Below the pieces are notes generated by a model. It made no database searches, was not told where the DNA came from, and saw only the letters and a list, made by a program, of their open reading frames with translations. A stretch of 64,000 nucleotides of DNA, taken from NCBI GenBank assembly GCA_025359065.1, contig JANYHM010000013.1:62001-126000 (forward strand), read 5' to 3'. The position numbers and the translations under genes were made by a program. Origin of the DNA: Synechococcales cyanobacterium GL140_1_metabinner_5_sub (GTDB taxonomy: Bacteria; Cyanobacteriota; Cyanobacteriia; Cyanobacteriales; Chamaesiphonaceae). Below, piece after piece: positions 28,659 to 41,178 of the stretch. Every line of letters begins with the position of its first letter. Position 1 is the stretch's first letter.

Positions 28659-30548
28659 ATGAAATTTTCTTGGCGCATAGCCCTGTTGTGGTCAATTCCA
28701 CTCCTAGTCATCGGTTTCTTTCTTTGGCAGGGTGTCGCGCCCAGCTTTACTGGTGAAGTGGGTAAAAATACAGCCAGTGCCCGGATGACCTATGGTCGTT
28801 TCCTGGAATATTTGGATACCAACAGAGTAGTGAGCGTAGATCTTTACGACGGCGGCAAAACAGCGATCGTCCAAGCTACTGACCCAGACCTAGAAAACCG
28901 CATACAGCGCTTGCGAGTAGACTTGCCTACCAATGCTCCTGAGCTAGTTACTCGTCTGCGTAACACCACCAAAATTCAGTTCGATAGCCATCCTGCCCGT
29001 AACGATGGTGCAATTTGGGGCTTCTTGGGTAACTTATTATTCCCCGTGCTACTTGTTAGTGGCTTGTTCTTACTGTTCCGCCGCTCCAACAACATGCCCG
29101 GTGGCCCTGGCCAAGCCATGAGCTTTGGTAAATCTAAAGCTAAGTTCCAAATGGATGCTAAAACCGGCGTAATGTTCGATGACGTTGCTGGGATTGATGA
29201 GGCCAAGGAAGAACTGCAAGAAGTTGTTACTTTTTTGAAGCAGCCCGAGAAATTCACTGCTGTGGGTGCCAAGATTCCCAAGGGCGTGTTGCTGATTGGC
29301 CCGCCTGGAACCGGTAAAACCATGCTGGCTAAGGCGATCGCTGGTGAAGCTGGTGTACCTTTCTTCAGTATCTCTGGCTCGGAGTTTGTAGAAATGTTTG
29401 TGGGTGTGGGTGCTTCCCGCGTTCGTGATCTGTTCAAAAAAGCCAAAGAGAACGCTCCTTGCTTAATCTTTATTGATGAAATCGATGCAGTTGGTCGCCA
29501 GCGTGGCTCTGGCATCGGTGGTGGTAACGACGAACGAGAACAGACCCTGAACCAAATGCTCACCGAGATGGACGGTTTTGAAGGCAACACCGGCATCATC
29601 GTTATTGCAGCTACCAACCGTCCTGATGTTTTAGATTCTGCCTTATTACGTCCCGGTCGCTTCGATCGCCAAGTACAAGTGGACACTCCCGATATCGCTG
29701 GTCGTTTGGAAGTCCTTAAAGTTCACGCCCGCAATAAGAAACTAGGTGAAGATATCTCCTTAGAAGTCATTGCTCGGCGGACTCCTGGCTTTAGTGGTGC
29801 TGATTTAGCTAACTTGCTCAACGAAGCAGCAATCCTTACTGCTCGTCGGCGTAAAGATGCCATGACCATGCTAGAAATCGATGATGCCGTCGATCGGGTA
29901 GTAGCTGGGATGGAAGGCACGCCGTTAATTGATGGTAAGAGCAAGCGCCTGATTGCTTATCACGAAATTGGCCACGCCATTGTGGGCACCTTGCTCAAAG
30001 AGCATGACCCTGTGCAAAAGGTTACTTTGATTCCTCGCGGTCAAGCCCTAGGTTTAACTTGGTTTACTCCCGATGAAGATCAAATGCTAGTTTCTCGCTC
30101 TCAGCTTCGCGCCCGGATTTCCGGTGCATTAGGTGGTAGAGCCGCCGAAGAAGTGGTCTTTGGTGACTCCGAAGTTACTACTGGAGCCGGTGGCGACTTG
30201 CAGCAAGTCACTTCCATGGCGCGTCAAATGGTTACTCGTTTTGGTATGTCTACCCTGGGGCCATTGTCCTTAGAAAGTCAATCTGGCGAAGTGTTCTTGG
30301 GTGGTGGTTGGAGCAGTCGATCGGAGTATTCCGATGAGATTGCCGCTCAGATTGATCAGCAGGTGCGGGTGATTGTGGCTGAGTGTCACGTCGAAGCCTT
30401 GCGAATTATGAAAGAGAACCGGGTAGTGGTCGATCGGCTAGTAGATCTTTTGATCGAAAAAGAGACGATCGATGGTGATGAACTACGTCAAATTGTTGCG
30501 GAATACACTGTGGTTCCTGAAAAAGATCGGTTTGTACCGGCCATCTAA
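28659..30548 (+). CDS. ftsH: ATP-dependent zinc metalloprotease FtsH
   Basis: 629 residues. Two membrane segments (residues 5-24 and about 126-142) bracket a periplasmic or lumenal domain; then AAA+ ATPase with Walker A GPPGTGKT, Walker [12 protein letters not shown], pore residues and the second region of homology; then the M41 protease domain with zinc motif HEIGH and downstream Asp in TGAGGDLQQ. It degrades damaged membrane proteins, including photosystem II D1 in cyanobacteria, as a hexamer. The paralogue (FtsH1 to FtsH4 type) cannot be fixed by eye. ATG at 28659 follows AAACAAGGCAG. Confidence 0.96.
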   Translation: MKFSWRIALLWSIPLLVIGFFLWQGVAPSFTGEVGKNTASARMTYGRFLEYLDTNRVVSVDLYDGGKTAIVQATDPDLENRIQRLRVDLPTNAPELVTRLRNTTKIQFDSHPARNDGAIWGFLGNLLFPVLLVSGLFLLFRRSNNMPGGPGQAMSFGKSKAKFQMDAKTGVMFDDVAGIDEAKEELQEVVTFLKQPEKFTAVGAKIPKGVLLIGPPGTGKTMLAKAIAGEAGVPFFSISGSEFVEMFVGVGASRVRDLFKKAKENAPCLIFIDEIDAVGRQRGSGIGGGNDEREQTLNQMLTEMDGFEGNTGIIVIAATNRPDVLDSALLRPGRFDRQVQVDTPDIAGRLEVLKVHARNKKLGEDISLEVIARRTPGFSGADLANLLNEAAILTARRRKDAMTMLEIDDAVDRVVAGMEGTPLIDGKSKRLIAYHEIGHAIVGTLLKEHDPVQKVTLIPRGQALGLTWFTPDEDQMLVSRSQLRARISGALGGRAAEEVVFGDSEVTTGAGGDLQQVTSMARQMVTRFGMSTLGPLSLESQSGEVFLGGGWSSRSEYSDEIAAQIDQQVRVIVAECHVEALRIMKENRVVVDRLVDLLIEKETIDGDELRQIVAEYTVVPEKDRFVPAI

Positions 30549-30569
30549 ACCAAGATTAAATTACTAACA

Positions 30570-30610
30570 AAAAGCTGTTCCGGGTCTTCTGGAGCAGCTT
30601 TTGTTTGTTT
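30570..30610 (+). terminator. Rho-independent terminator of ftsH
   Basis: AAGCTGTTCC pairs with GGAGCAGCTT (one G-U wobble), followed by TTGTTTGTTTT, about 25 bases after the ftsH stop. Confidence 0.85.
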
Positions 30611-30719
30611 TAAGCTTTTTTACCATGGTCATCTTTTCTCGATCGGCAGTATCCTAAATTAAAGGGATGATTATGCCCTTGGCTTTAATCACCTCCTGTA
30701 AAATTTCCCAACCAGACTT

Positions 30720-31760
30720 ATGATTGCTCCTGTAAATGTACCGCCTTCGCAACTGCAAATAATTCAGGGTTTTTCACTGGACAAGTCCGCTATTAGCCCT
30801 CCCAATCTCAACGCTGCCCCCAGCTTAAAGAAAAAAACTCAGCCTGTACTACAAATAGCACGGGTCTCCACCACTCTTAATGAAGCTGTATTAGCAGCCG
30901 AGCCGCAAGCTACTCCTCAGGCTTCTGAAGCAGAAGCTGAACAGACCCAATTTCCCAAAGCACGGATTTTACCATCCCCATTAGTTAACCCCCAGGAAAA
31001 GGAATTGCCCAAAGCAGGGGAGCCGAAGTCTGGTCAACTAGATCCCAATCTTAAACCCTTAACTCCAGATGCTCAGTCAAATTCGGATCAACTATTACCG
31101 GGTTCTCAGTTACCTGAAACCAAGCCAGAATCTAAAGAGCAGCAAAAACCTCTAGTTCCAGATGCTCAAGAACGGCTCAATCCCAATCCAATAATGCCAG
31201 AATCTCAACCGGCAGAGAATCCTGAGACGAAACAAAACTCTAAGCCAACTCCACCGCCACTTCCTAGTGAAATATTTCCTGCTCCTTCCCAGCAGCCCCA
31301 AAGTCCTTTGCCCAGTGGTCCTCCATCAACAGAACCTGGTAACTACCCCAACAACACTGGCCCTGGTGCAGCTTATTACAACCAAAATTACATCGCCCCA
31401 TCGGTATCTTTTGGCAAAGATACATTGATTGGTGCCACCTCTCGGTTTGGGATTGGTAAAAATCTGTCCGTACGTCCTAGCTTGTTCTTGGGCAATACTG
31501 CCCGCATTGCTGTTCCTCTCACATACGATTTTGGCTTTAATGAGAATGAACAATTTGAGAAAAATCCCCTGGTAGTTTTCCATGCAGGCGGTGGTTTAGA
31601 CTATTCTTCCAGAAGCGGCTCTAACACCAGCACTCTAAACCCTTTGGTAGTCTTTGGTGCAGATGTTTACTTAGGTGACGGTGCTTCGGTGCTGTTGCAA
31701 ATTGGTAATACTTTCAATTCAGACTTCGTCGCTGTTGCTGGTGTCGGCTTGCAATTCTAA
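30720..31760 (+). CDS. Proline-rich protein with C-terminal beta-strand domain, hypothetical
   Basis: 346 residues in two parts. Residues about 60-220 are low-complexity, rich in Pro, Gln, Glu and Ser, with loosely repeated PDAQ/NPxxxPxSQ units; residues about 220-346 look like a beta-barrel or beta-sandwich with glycine-rich strands (FGIGKNLSVRPSLFLGN, PLVVFHAGGGLDY, VAVAGVGLQF, ending in Phe). No signal peptide is visible with the ATG at 30720, which is odd for a surface protein; a start further upstream is not open. Its last 42 bases overlap the convergent trmD gene. Function unknown. Confidence 0.7.
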   Translation: MIAPVNVPPSQLQIIQGFSLDKSAISPPNLNAAPSLKKKTQPVLQIARVSTTLNEAVLAAEPQATPQASEAEAEQTQFPKARILPSPLVNPQEKELPKAGEPKSGQLDPNLKPLTPDAQSNSDQLLPGSQLPETKPESKEQQKPLVPDAQERLNPNPIMPESQPAENPETKQNSKPTPPPLPSEIFPAPSQQPQSPLPSGPPSTEPGNYPNNTGPGAAYYNQNYIAPSVSFGKDTLIGATSRFGIGKNLSVRPSLFLGNTARIAVPLTYDFGFNENEQFEKNPLVVFHAGGGLDYSSRSGSNTSTLNPLVVFGADVYLGDGASVLLQIGNTFNSDFVAVAGVGLQF

Positions 31761-32435
31761 CCAGGCAGCATACAAGTCTGGCCTTTTGGTTTTCGTCCGG
31801 TGGAGCTGCTGTTCATAGCGCCATTGGGCGATTTTTTGGTGGTTGCCCGAAAGTAGCACTGCTGGCACTTCTAAATCTCGAAAAGAGGGCGGACGAGTGT
31901 AATGAGGATAATCGAGCAAGCCACTCTCAAAACTGTCTTGCTTTAAGGAATCTATTTTACCCACTGTACCTGGAATCAGCCGAGTCACTCCATTAACCAG
32001 GGTCAATGCCGGGATTTCACCACAGGTCAACACAAAGTCACCCAAAGAGATCTCTTGATCGACCACGCTCATTACTCGTTCATCGATCCCTTCGTAATGA
32101 CCACAAATAATTACTAGCTGTTCATAGTTTTTTACCAGATCCCAAAACAGCGGCTGACTCATGGTTTCCCCTTGAGGACTCATCATTAGCACCAAGCGAT
32201 TAGGGAGCATTGGCAAAGATTCTAAGGCGGCAAACACTGGCTCGGGTTTAATCACCATGCCGACTCCGCCACCATAAGATTCATCATCTACTTTGTGATG
32301 TCGATCGAATGTAAAATCCCGAGGATTGCAGAGGTTTACCGTGACTAGTTCTTTGACGATCGCCTTACCTAACAGCCCCGAGGACAAGGGCGAGGTGAAA
32401 AAATCCGGAAATAGAGTAATGATGTCAAAACGCAC
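31719..32435 (-). CDS. trmD: tRNA (guanine37-N1)-methyltransferase
   Basis: 238 residues from the GTG at 32435, chosen because family members begin VRFDIITLFPDFF; a GTG at 32456 adds seven residues. It methylates G37 next to the anticodon and prevents +1 slippage. Seen: the trefoil-knot SAM blocks ICGHYEGIDERV and SLGDFVLTCGEIPALTLVNGVTRLIPG, and the C-terminal YTRPPSFRDLEVPAVLLSGNHQKIAQWRYEQQLHRT region. Length is normal. It is divergent from atpD and its 3' end overlaps the preceding plus-strand gene by 42 bases. Confidence 0.95.
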   Translation of the reverse strand: MRFDIITLFPDFFTSPLSSGLLGKAIVKELVTVNLCNPRDFTFDRHHKVDDESYGGGVGMVIKPEPVFAALESLPMLPNRLVLMMSPQGETMSQPLFWDLVKNYEQLVIICGHYEGIDERVMSVVDQEISLGDFVLTCGEIPALTLVNGVTRLIPGTVGKIDSLKQDSFESGLLDYPHYTRPPSFRDLEVPAVLLSGNHQKIAQWRYEQQLHRTKTKRPDLYAAWLELQADTSNSDEV

Positions 32436-32702
32436 AAGGAAATAAGTTAAAACCACTGTCTCATTGTAAGGGCTGAGGGCAGTGGCAAGTAATCTTGGCC
32501 ATATTCGATGGCAAGCTGCTGCATAGATGGTCTAAACATTTCCAAACAGGTATTGTAAGCTGCATATTAAGGAATACTTTTTAAGGCATTGTGCTCAAAT
32601 CTAGAGGATTGATCCGAGGTTGCGGGTTTGCATTGTGGCACCTTCCCGTTTACTATCTGTTAAGGCATTTCAAAATGTTAAGACTATTCTCTATATTCGT
32701 AA

Positions 32703-34172
<1,470 letters not shown>

Positions 34173-34246
34173 TTTGACCTGGTAAGTTGTCGGGCAGAGA
34201 TATAAATCTCTGCCTATCCCTGTGAAACTTTTAAATTTAATTAATT

Positions 34247-34642
34247 ATGTCTTTAACTGTGCGGGTCATTGCTCCAGATAAAACTGTCTGGGATGCAACT
34301 GCGGATGAGGTAATTTTGCCTAGTACTACTGGCCAAATGGGGATTTTGTCTGGTCACGCTCCTTTGGTTACTGCTTTGGATATTGCGGTGATGCAGGTGA
34401 AGTCTGGCAAAGATAAATGGATCAAAATTGCTCTGATGGGCGGTTTTGCTGAAGTTGAAGAGAATGAAGTAACTGTGTTGGTCAATGGTGCTGAGTTAGG
34501 CTCCAATATTGATGTTAGTAAAGCGAAGGCTGAGCTGGCTGAAGCTGAAAAATTAGCTGGCAAAGCTAGTACTAAGCAAGATGAGTTAGAAGCTGCTCAA
34601 GCAGTGAAGAAGGCTAAAGCGAAGATTTTGGCTGCAGCCTAA
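34247..34642 (+). CDS. atpC: ATP synthase subunit epsilon
   Basis: 131 residues, normal length. It links the gamma shaft to the F1 head and can inhibit ATP hydrolysis. Seen: N-terminal beta-sandwich with VRVIAPDKTVWDATADEVILPSTTGQMGILSGHAPLVTALD and a C-terminal two-helix domain rich in Ala, Glu and Lys. It follows atpD by 74 bases and ends before a clear terminator. Confidence 0.97.
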   Translation: MSLTVRVIAPDKTVWDATADEVILPSTTGQMGILSGHAPLVTALDIAVMQVKSGKDKWIKIALMGGFAEVEENEVTVLVNGAELGSNIDVSKAKAELAEAEKLAGKASTKQDELEAAQAVKKAKAKILAAA

Positions 34643-34659
34643 TTTCCAGCTATTTTAAA

Positions 34660-34694
34660 AACCGGTGGTTAGATTGATAACTACCGATTTTTTG
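34660..34694 (+). terminator. Rho-independent terminator of atpD-atpC
   Basis: CGGTGGTTA pairs with TAACTACCG (one G-U wobble) across a six-base loop and is followed by ATTTTTTG. It lies about 20 bases after atpC and before the inserted restriction-modification genes. Confidence 0.88.
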
Positions 34695-34778
34695 ATCTGT
34701 ATAAGCTAGAATTTGACACGATGAGTCGTGATTTAGCTCATTGTTCAGCAGTTATACCCACACCTATTTTGCCCCAAC

Positions 34779-36332
34779 TTAGAACTTAGACTTAAATGCC
34801 GTTTCCGAAGTGTCTCTATTAAAAGAATTGCCATCACGATCATCACTTCCCAGCACCCCCGTTTCCACAATTGCCCTCCCCAACATCTCAACCACCGGCA
34901 CTGAAACACTATTCCCCAACAACTTCATCCACCGTACCCGACTCTCTGGCAACATAAAATCCTCTGGAAACCCCTGGATCAAACAAGCCTCCTCCTTAGT
35001 AATTTTCCGATAATTCTTCTTCTTGTAAACCCGCTCAATAAACAGCCGCTTATAATCCTCCACCTTCTCAGCCTTGATTTCCTCCAAAGTAATATAATCA
35101 TTAGAATCACTAGCCACCAACGTAGGGAAAATATCCGAAGTAGGCAAAAATATTCGATTAATACCAAACAACCCCGTGCTTATTTTAGTATTTTTAAAAT
35201 CATACCTGACCTCCTCACAAACGATAACATCCTTATCCAACAACGCCGACACAGTTTTCAAAACCGATATTTTCTTAAGTTTTAGTTCACCACTACTTTT
35301 CAAATCATCAATCACTAACTTTTTATTGTTGCCATGCTGCAACACCGCGTACTCCTCATCAGAAAGATCCTCCGCATCAAAAGACCTGATCGAAAAAGCA
35401 TATTTCTCGGCCTTGAAAATATCCAGCTTCACCAGCCCATCTAAATCCTGTTGCTTGATCGTTGGATCTAACCCCTGAAAATGCTGAAGAGACAAAGGGT
35501 TTCCATCTAAATTACCATAAGCACTTTTCCGACGATTCTTTAACAACAAATAGCAAATCTCTTTCTGCCTTTCCGTGGTGTCGATAATATCCCAAGAATG
35601 TATAGTCGAATGACCGTTCCGCAGATCATTAAACAAAAAGTAATCATTAATACCATTATTACTGGATAAACTAGTGTACTTCTTCTGGGCAAAATTTCCA
35701 AATAAACTCTGTTGAATGACCTGCTCTTTTTTCACAAACTTTGAATTGAAATTTGATAAAATACTCCCCAGCCTAATCTTTTCACTAAAAGGATTGGTAA
35801 TATTGAACTTCAAAGAGAACTCTTGATCTCTAAAACCTACAATATAAATCCTCACTCTGTTCTGAGGAACCCCATAATCAAAAGAATTGATCACATAATA
35901 ACTAGCAAAATATCCAGCATCCTTGATTCGCTTCAAAATATAAAAAAGAGCATCTCTGTTTCTAGGATCAGCCAAGCCTTTCACATTTTCAAAGATAAAA
36001 GCCTTTGGTCTAGATTGATTCAGTAAATAAATAGTATCATTCCATAATTGCCCTCGATCATCATCAAAACCCAGATTTTTACCAGCGATCGACCAACTCT
36101 GACAAGGGACTCCTGCTGTTAAGATATCATGCTGTGGTATTTTTTTTATCTTAGTAATATCTCCCAAATTACCATCAGTACTTTCTTGGAAATTTGTGCA
36201 ATAAGTGTTTATTGCATCATTATTAATCTCACTGAAATTCTGACACTCTCCTCCAATGTTGCTGAGTGCAATTCTAAACCCTCCAATTCCAGAGAATAAA
36301 TCTATAAATGTAAACTTATTTGAGCTATTCAT
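34779..36332 (-). CDS. DNA (cytosine-5-)-methyltransferase
   Basis: 517 residues. Modification half of a type II system. Conserved motifs in order: I FIDLFSGIGGFRIAL, IV GVPCQSWSIAG with catalytic Cys in PCQ, VI FENVKGL, VIII QNRVRIYIVGF, a long variable target-recognition region (about residues 200-430), IX near EEACLIQGFPEDF and X LGNSVSVPVVEMLG. It begins 3 bases after the stop of the endonuclease gene, so both are one transcript. Paired with a TdeIII-like endonuclease, a GGNCC target is a family-based guess. It lies between the two convergent atp transcription units. Confidence 0.95.
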   Translation of the reverse strand: MNSSNKFTFIDLFSGIGGFRIALSNIGGECQNFSEINNDAINTYCTNFQESTDGNLGDITKIKKIPQHDILTAGVPCQSWSIAGKNLGFDDDRGQLWNDTIYLLNQSRPKAFIFENVKGLADPRNRDALFYILKRIKDAGYFASYYVINSFDYGVPQNRVRIYIVGFRDQEFSLKFNITNPFSEKIRLGSILSNFNSKFVKKEQVIQQSLFGNFAQKKYTSLSSNNGINDYFLFNDLRNGHSTIHSWDIIDTTERQKEICYLLLKNRRKSAYGNLDGNPLSLQHFQGLDPTIKQQDLDGLVKLDIFKAEKYAFSIRSFDAEDLSDEEYAVLQHGNNKKLVIDDLKSSGELKLKKISVLKTVSALLDKDVIVCEEVRYDFKNTKISTGLFGINRIFLPTSDIFPTLVASDSNDYITLEEIKAEKVEDYKRLFIERVYKKKNYRKITKEEACLIQGFPEDFMLPESRVRWMKLLGNSVSVPVVEMLGRAIVETGVLGSDDRDGNSFNRDTSETAFKSKF

Positions 36333-36335
36333 CTT

Positions 36336-37172
36336 CTATTTGAGTAAGTCCTGGTCAAAGTTTGTCGGTGGTTCTATTTCTAGAAATTCTCTATAAATTC
36401 TTTCCCGATATTCCTTTCCTATTAAATTCACTTCTGTTATGAAATTGTTGTAAGTTCCTTCTCCACCTATTAACTCCCAAAACTCATCCCCAATCAGAAC
36501 AGATTTGTCATGCTGCATATCAAACCATCGCCTTGGAAAAGTCCAAGCGTAGTCTTCTTTTTTACCATAAGGGTTATAAGGCAAAGCAAAAAAAGCATAA
36601 TTAACTTTCTTTGGCTTCATTGCTAACAACTTAAAAATTTTCTCTTTGCTTACCTTTGTTTGGTCACTATTTGGCATAGGAGCTTTCAATTCAAAAGCAT
36701 ATTTCGTTTTCGTTTTCTCATTGTGAATGAAAATATCACAAACAACACTAACTGGAATGGGTTCACCACCACCTTTATTAATATATTTAATTTCTTTTTC
36801 CCAATCAGGCTTGATTTTTTCATCGCCTTTTTTACTATGTTCTAACTGATTCAATACTTCCTGAATTCTTCTTAGGCTTTCGCTGCCTACCAAGCCATCG
36901 ATCGTGTGACCCATTAAACAACTTCCATGAGCCTCCATCGCAACAACTTGAGCCAGTCTCTCCCAAACATTACCAAAAGGAGTGACAAATCTTCTTTCAA
37001 AATGCGAACCTTTAAATATTTCATCAGGAACTAATGCTGAATAGAGCGGTTTACTAGCATGATGTTTTTCCTTGATGAAAGGATCTTTGATCAACACATT
37101 ATCCATTACTCGATTCATCATACTAGAAACCACTTCTTTGATAGCCAATGCAACTCGTTCTTGCTTACTCAT
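36336..37172 (-). CDS. Type II restriction endonuclease, TdeIII-like
   Basis: 278 residues. The order and blocks resemble the TdeIII family of type II enzymes: an N-terminal helical region, GNVWERLAQVVA, and a PD-(D/E)xK-type core in which VVCDIFIHN supplies the Asp and YAFELKAPMP supplies ExK. DNA cleavage at a short palindrome is expected; GGNCC is the target of the type member and is only inferred here. It is the first gene of the pair, with the methyltransferase 3 bases behind, an order that requires the host to be methylated before entry or the methyltransferase to be made quickly. Confidence 0.8.
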   Translation of the reverse strand: MSKQERVALAIKEVVSSMMNRVMDNVLIKDPFIKEKHHASKPLYSALVPDEIFKGSHFERRFVTPFGNVWERLAQVVAMEAHGSCLMGHTIDGLVGSESLRRIQEVLNQLEHSKKGDEKIKPDWEKEIKYINKGGGEPIPVSVVCDIFIHNEKTKTKYAFELKAPMPNSDQTKVSKEKIFKLLAMKPKKVNYAFFALPYNPYGKKEDYAWTFPRRWFDMQHDKSVLIGDEFWELIGGEGTYNNFITEVNLIGKEYRERIYREFLEIEPPTNFDQDLLK

Positions 37173-37270
37173 AATTGCTTGATTCTAGTACTGCAATATT
37201 CCTCATTGATTTTAGCCTTGTTTTGCGCCATCATGCCTAAGATGATCGGAGAACATAATTTTTGGTCAAC

Positions 37271-37298
37271 AAAAAGCCCGTAGCACCATGCCACGGGC
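37271..37298 (-). terminator. Rho-independent terminator of the large atp operon
   Basis: On the minus strand GCCCGT pairs with ACGGGC and is followed by TTTTTG. It is about 30 bases after the atpG (gamma) stop codon. Confidence 0.85.
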
Positions 37299-37326
37299 AT
37301 CCTAAAAAATCCAGAATTACAATCAA

Positions 37327-38277
37327 TTAACCTTGTAAAGCCTCTGCTCCACCGACCACTTCCAGAATTTCTTGGGTGATCGCTGCTTGCCGTGCCTTGT
37401 TGTAAGTCAAAGTCAAACTACTAATCAGAGACTTGGCGTTATCGCTGGCATTATTCATTGCCGTCATCCGCGCTGCCAACTCACTCGCCGCCGCCTCTTG
37501 TAGCGCCCGTAGTAACTGGTTATTTAAATATAACGGCAACAGCGAAGCCAAAATTTGGGTAGGTTCTTGTTCAAAAATAGTGTCCTTGGGTAGAGGAGCC
37601 ACTGTCGAAGTCATCTTTTCCCGAGAAACTTCAAAACCGCCGCCCCGAGTAGTTAACCGGAAAACTTCATCATCTTTTACTTCCAAGCCTTGAGGGCTAA
37701 GAGGCAACAGAGTTTGAATGACTGGACGAGAAGCAATCAAGGAAACGAACTTGGTGTAAACCAGTTCCACTCGATCGACCTCTTCACCCAAAAACAAAGC
37801 GGTAATTTTATCGCCAATCTTATTGGCTTCCATGGCAGTTGGAATTTGCTCCAGGCCAGTAAAAGTAGCGGCGATCGGCTGTTCCCGGCGTTGGAAATAC
37901 TGGGAAGCTTTCCGTCCGACAATTACATAGGTATACTTCAAGCCCTGTGCAGCAAGCTCTTTAGCCCGTAGCTCAGCTTTTTTGATAATGCCACTGTTGT
38001 AACCACCGCATAAGCCACGATCGCCGGTAACTACCAAAATTGCTACAGTCTTTACTTCGCGACTGTCCATTAAAGGTAAATTTACATCTTCAAAGCTCAA
38101 GCGATCTTGCAAGCCATACAGCACTTGAGCCAATCGATCGGCAAAAGGACGAGTAGCAATTACTTGCTGTTGTGCTCTGCGTACCTTGGCTGCGGCTACT
38201 AGGCGCATTGCTTCAGTAATTTTTTTGGTGTTTTTGACCGACTGAATCTGGTCACGAATTGCTTTAAGGTTAGCCAT
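37327..38277 (-). CDS. atpG: ATP synthase subunit gamma
   Basis: 316 residues, longer than the bacterial 286-290 because it carries the insertion found in cyanobacteria and chloroplasts (around residues 195-235). The insertion has no cysteine pair, so thiol regulation of the chloroplast kind is absent. Seen: N-terminal helix [45 protein letters not shown], and the C-terminal [17 protein letters not shown] ... [13 protein letters not shown]. It is the rotating shaft. A hairpin with a T tract lies between atpA and this gene. Confidence 0.97.
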   Translation of the reverse strand: MANLKAIRDQIQSVKNTKKITEAMRLVAAAKVRRAQQQVIATRPFADRLAQVLYGLQDRLSFEDVNLPLMDSREVKTVAILVVTGDRGLCGGYNSGIIKKAELRAKELAAQGLKYTYVIVGRKASQYFQRREQPIAATFTGLEQIPTAMEANKIGDKITALFLGEEVDRVELVYTKFVSLIASRPVIQTLLPLSPQGLEVKDDEVFRLTTRGGGFEVSREKMTSTVAPLPKDTIFEQEPTQILASLLPLYLNNQLLRALQEAAASELAARMTAMNNASDNAKSLISSLTLTYNKARQAAITQEILEVVGGAEALQG

Positions 38278-38321
38278 TTTATTTAAGTCTCCAGAAAATA
38301 TATTTATGAGTGCGCTATATC

Positions 38322-38360
38322 TAAAAAAGGCAAGAGTCTTTAATTGAAAAACTCTTGCCT
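38322..38360 (-). terminator. Terminator-like hairpin inside the atp operon, between atpA and atpG
   Basis: On the minus strand AGGCAAGAGT pairs perfectly with ACTCTTGCCT (plus positions 38328-38337 and 38351-38360) and is followed immediately by TTTTTTAG. It lies 16 bases after the atpA stop. It has the form of an intrinsic terminator, probably partial, that would lower atpG transcription relative to atpA. Confidence 0.8.
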
Positions 38361-38376
38361 CCTTAAATTCCTATCA

Positions 38377-39951
<1,575 letters not shown>

Positions 39952-39974
39952 TCACTGAGATCTTTCTGGGCAGG

Positions 39975-40529
39975 CTATTTAGCCAGACTCATGCCGATGA
40001 GGCGCAGTTGGCTCCGCAGGCTAGAGTCAATAATTTGGGAGCCAACTTTGACGATCGCCCCACCAATAATCGCTGGATCGATTTTCACCGCAATATCAAC
40101 GTTGTTAGCGCCGGTCATGGCCTTAACTCGATCGACGATCGCTGCTTTTTGGGTGTCAGTTAGCTCTACTGCGGTGGTGACTTCAGCTAGTTCGTTGCCC
40201 TTTAGTTTGCGCAGCAGTACTTGATACTGTGTGCAAATGCCGCTCAGGAAACTCACCCGGCCTCGATCAATTAGCACCATAATGACGTTCATCATTACAG
40301 GGTTAATATCATTACCCAAAACTTTTTGCAGTACAGCTTTTTTGTCAACGGCCTGGACGATCGGACTACCCAAAAATTCGTTAAAATCAGGAGAGTCGAT
40401 CAATGCCTGCTGAACAGCCTTACAGTTTTCATCAAAAATATCCAGAAGATTCTGGGACTGAGCCACGGACATCATGGCTTCAGCATAGGGGTTCAAAAAA
40501 GAAGCGCCTACATTGGAATTGCCTTGCAT
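39975..40529 (-). CDS. atpH: ATP synthase subunit delta
   Basis: 184 residues. It joins the F1 head to the peripheral stalk. Seen: N-terminal LNPYAEAMMSVAQSQNLLD, and the C-terminal block VGSQIIDSSLRSQLRLIGMSL diagnostic of delta/OSCP. The start is 3 bases from the atpF stop, so the two are translated together. Confidence 0.96.
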   Translation of the reverse strand: MQGNSNVGASFLNPYAEAMMSVAQSQNLLDIFDENCKAVQQALIDSPDFNEFLGSPIVQAVDKKAVLQKVLGNDINPVMMNVIMVLIDRGRVSFLSGICTQYQVLLRKLKGNELAEVTTAVELTDTQKAAIVDRVKAMTGANNVDIAVKIDPAIIGGAIVKVGSQIIDSSLRSQLRLIGMSLAK

Positions 40530-40532
40530 TGT

Positions 40533-41078
40533 TTAGCTCCCTACTAGCGCGATACTACGTTCTACCAAGGTGTTTTGCTTGGCGCTGTCTAAAGCTGCTG
40601 GTAACTGCGCTTCGGCCTTAGCAATTGCCATGGCTACTACCCGTTGGCGTAACTCGGCGATCGCTCGGTCTTGCTCAGAAGAAGTATCTTGGCTGGCGGT
40701 TTGCTTCAGGGTTTCAATATCCCGAGCGGCCTTGGCCATGATTTCTGCTTTTGCATTGGCAGCACTGGTTACTGCGTCTTTTTTAATGTTTTCGGCCTGT
40801 ACCTGAGCTGCTGCTAACTGCTTTTTGGCTTCAGCCAAGGCGGTTTCAGCTTGCTTTTGGCGCTTTTCGGCATCAGCAATCGCGGTAACAATCCGCTCTC
40901 GGCGTTCGCCCAGGGTCTTAGTTAAAAACTTCCGACCAAAGACAAATACCAAAACGCCAACAATCACCAGATTGACAATATTGGCTTCAAATATATCTGT
41001 GTTCAAACCAAAGCCAGCAGATTCGCCGGGAGCTTCGGTTGCAAGCAATAAATTGGCGAGAAATAAACCGGTTGCCAT
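40533..41078 (-). CDS. atpF: ATP synthase subunit b
   Basis: 181 residues from the ATG at 41078; a TTG at 41114 would add twelve residues and is less likely. A hydrophobic segment near residues 35-52 (ANIVNLVIVGVLVFVFG) anchors it and the long Ala/Glu/Lys-rich helix forms half of the peripheral stalk. The GFGLNTDIFEANIVN sequence before the anchor is typical of cyanobacterial b. It is paired with the b' gene just upstream. Confidence 0.95.
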   Translation of the reverse strand: MATGLFLANLLLATEAPGESAGFGLNTDIFEANIVNLVIVGVLVFVFGRKFLTKTLGERRERIVTAIADAEKRQKQAETALAEAKKQLAAAQVQAENIKKDAVTSAANAKAEIMAKAARDIETLKQTASQDTSSEQDRAIAELRQRVVAMAIAKAEAQLPAALDSAKQNTLVERSIALVGS

Positions 41079-41178
41079 GATTATTTTTAATCTATTTGTG
41101 ACTGAGTTTTTCAAGTGGCAAAACCACTCAAAAACCGCTTAATTGTTAAATTTAGTCGGGGCAAATACTTTGGAGTAT

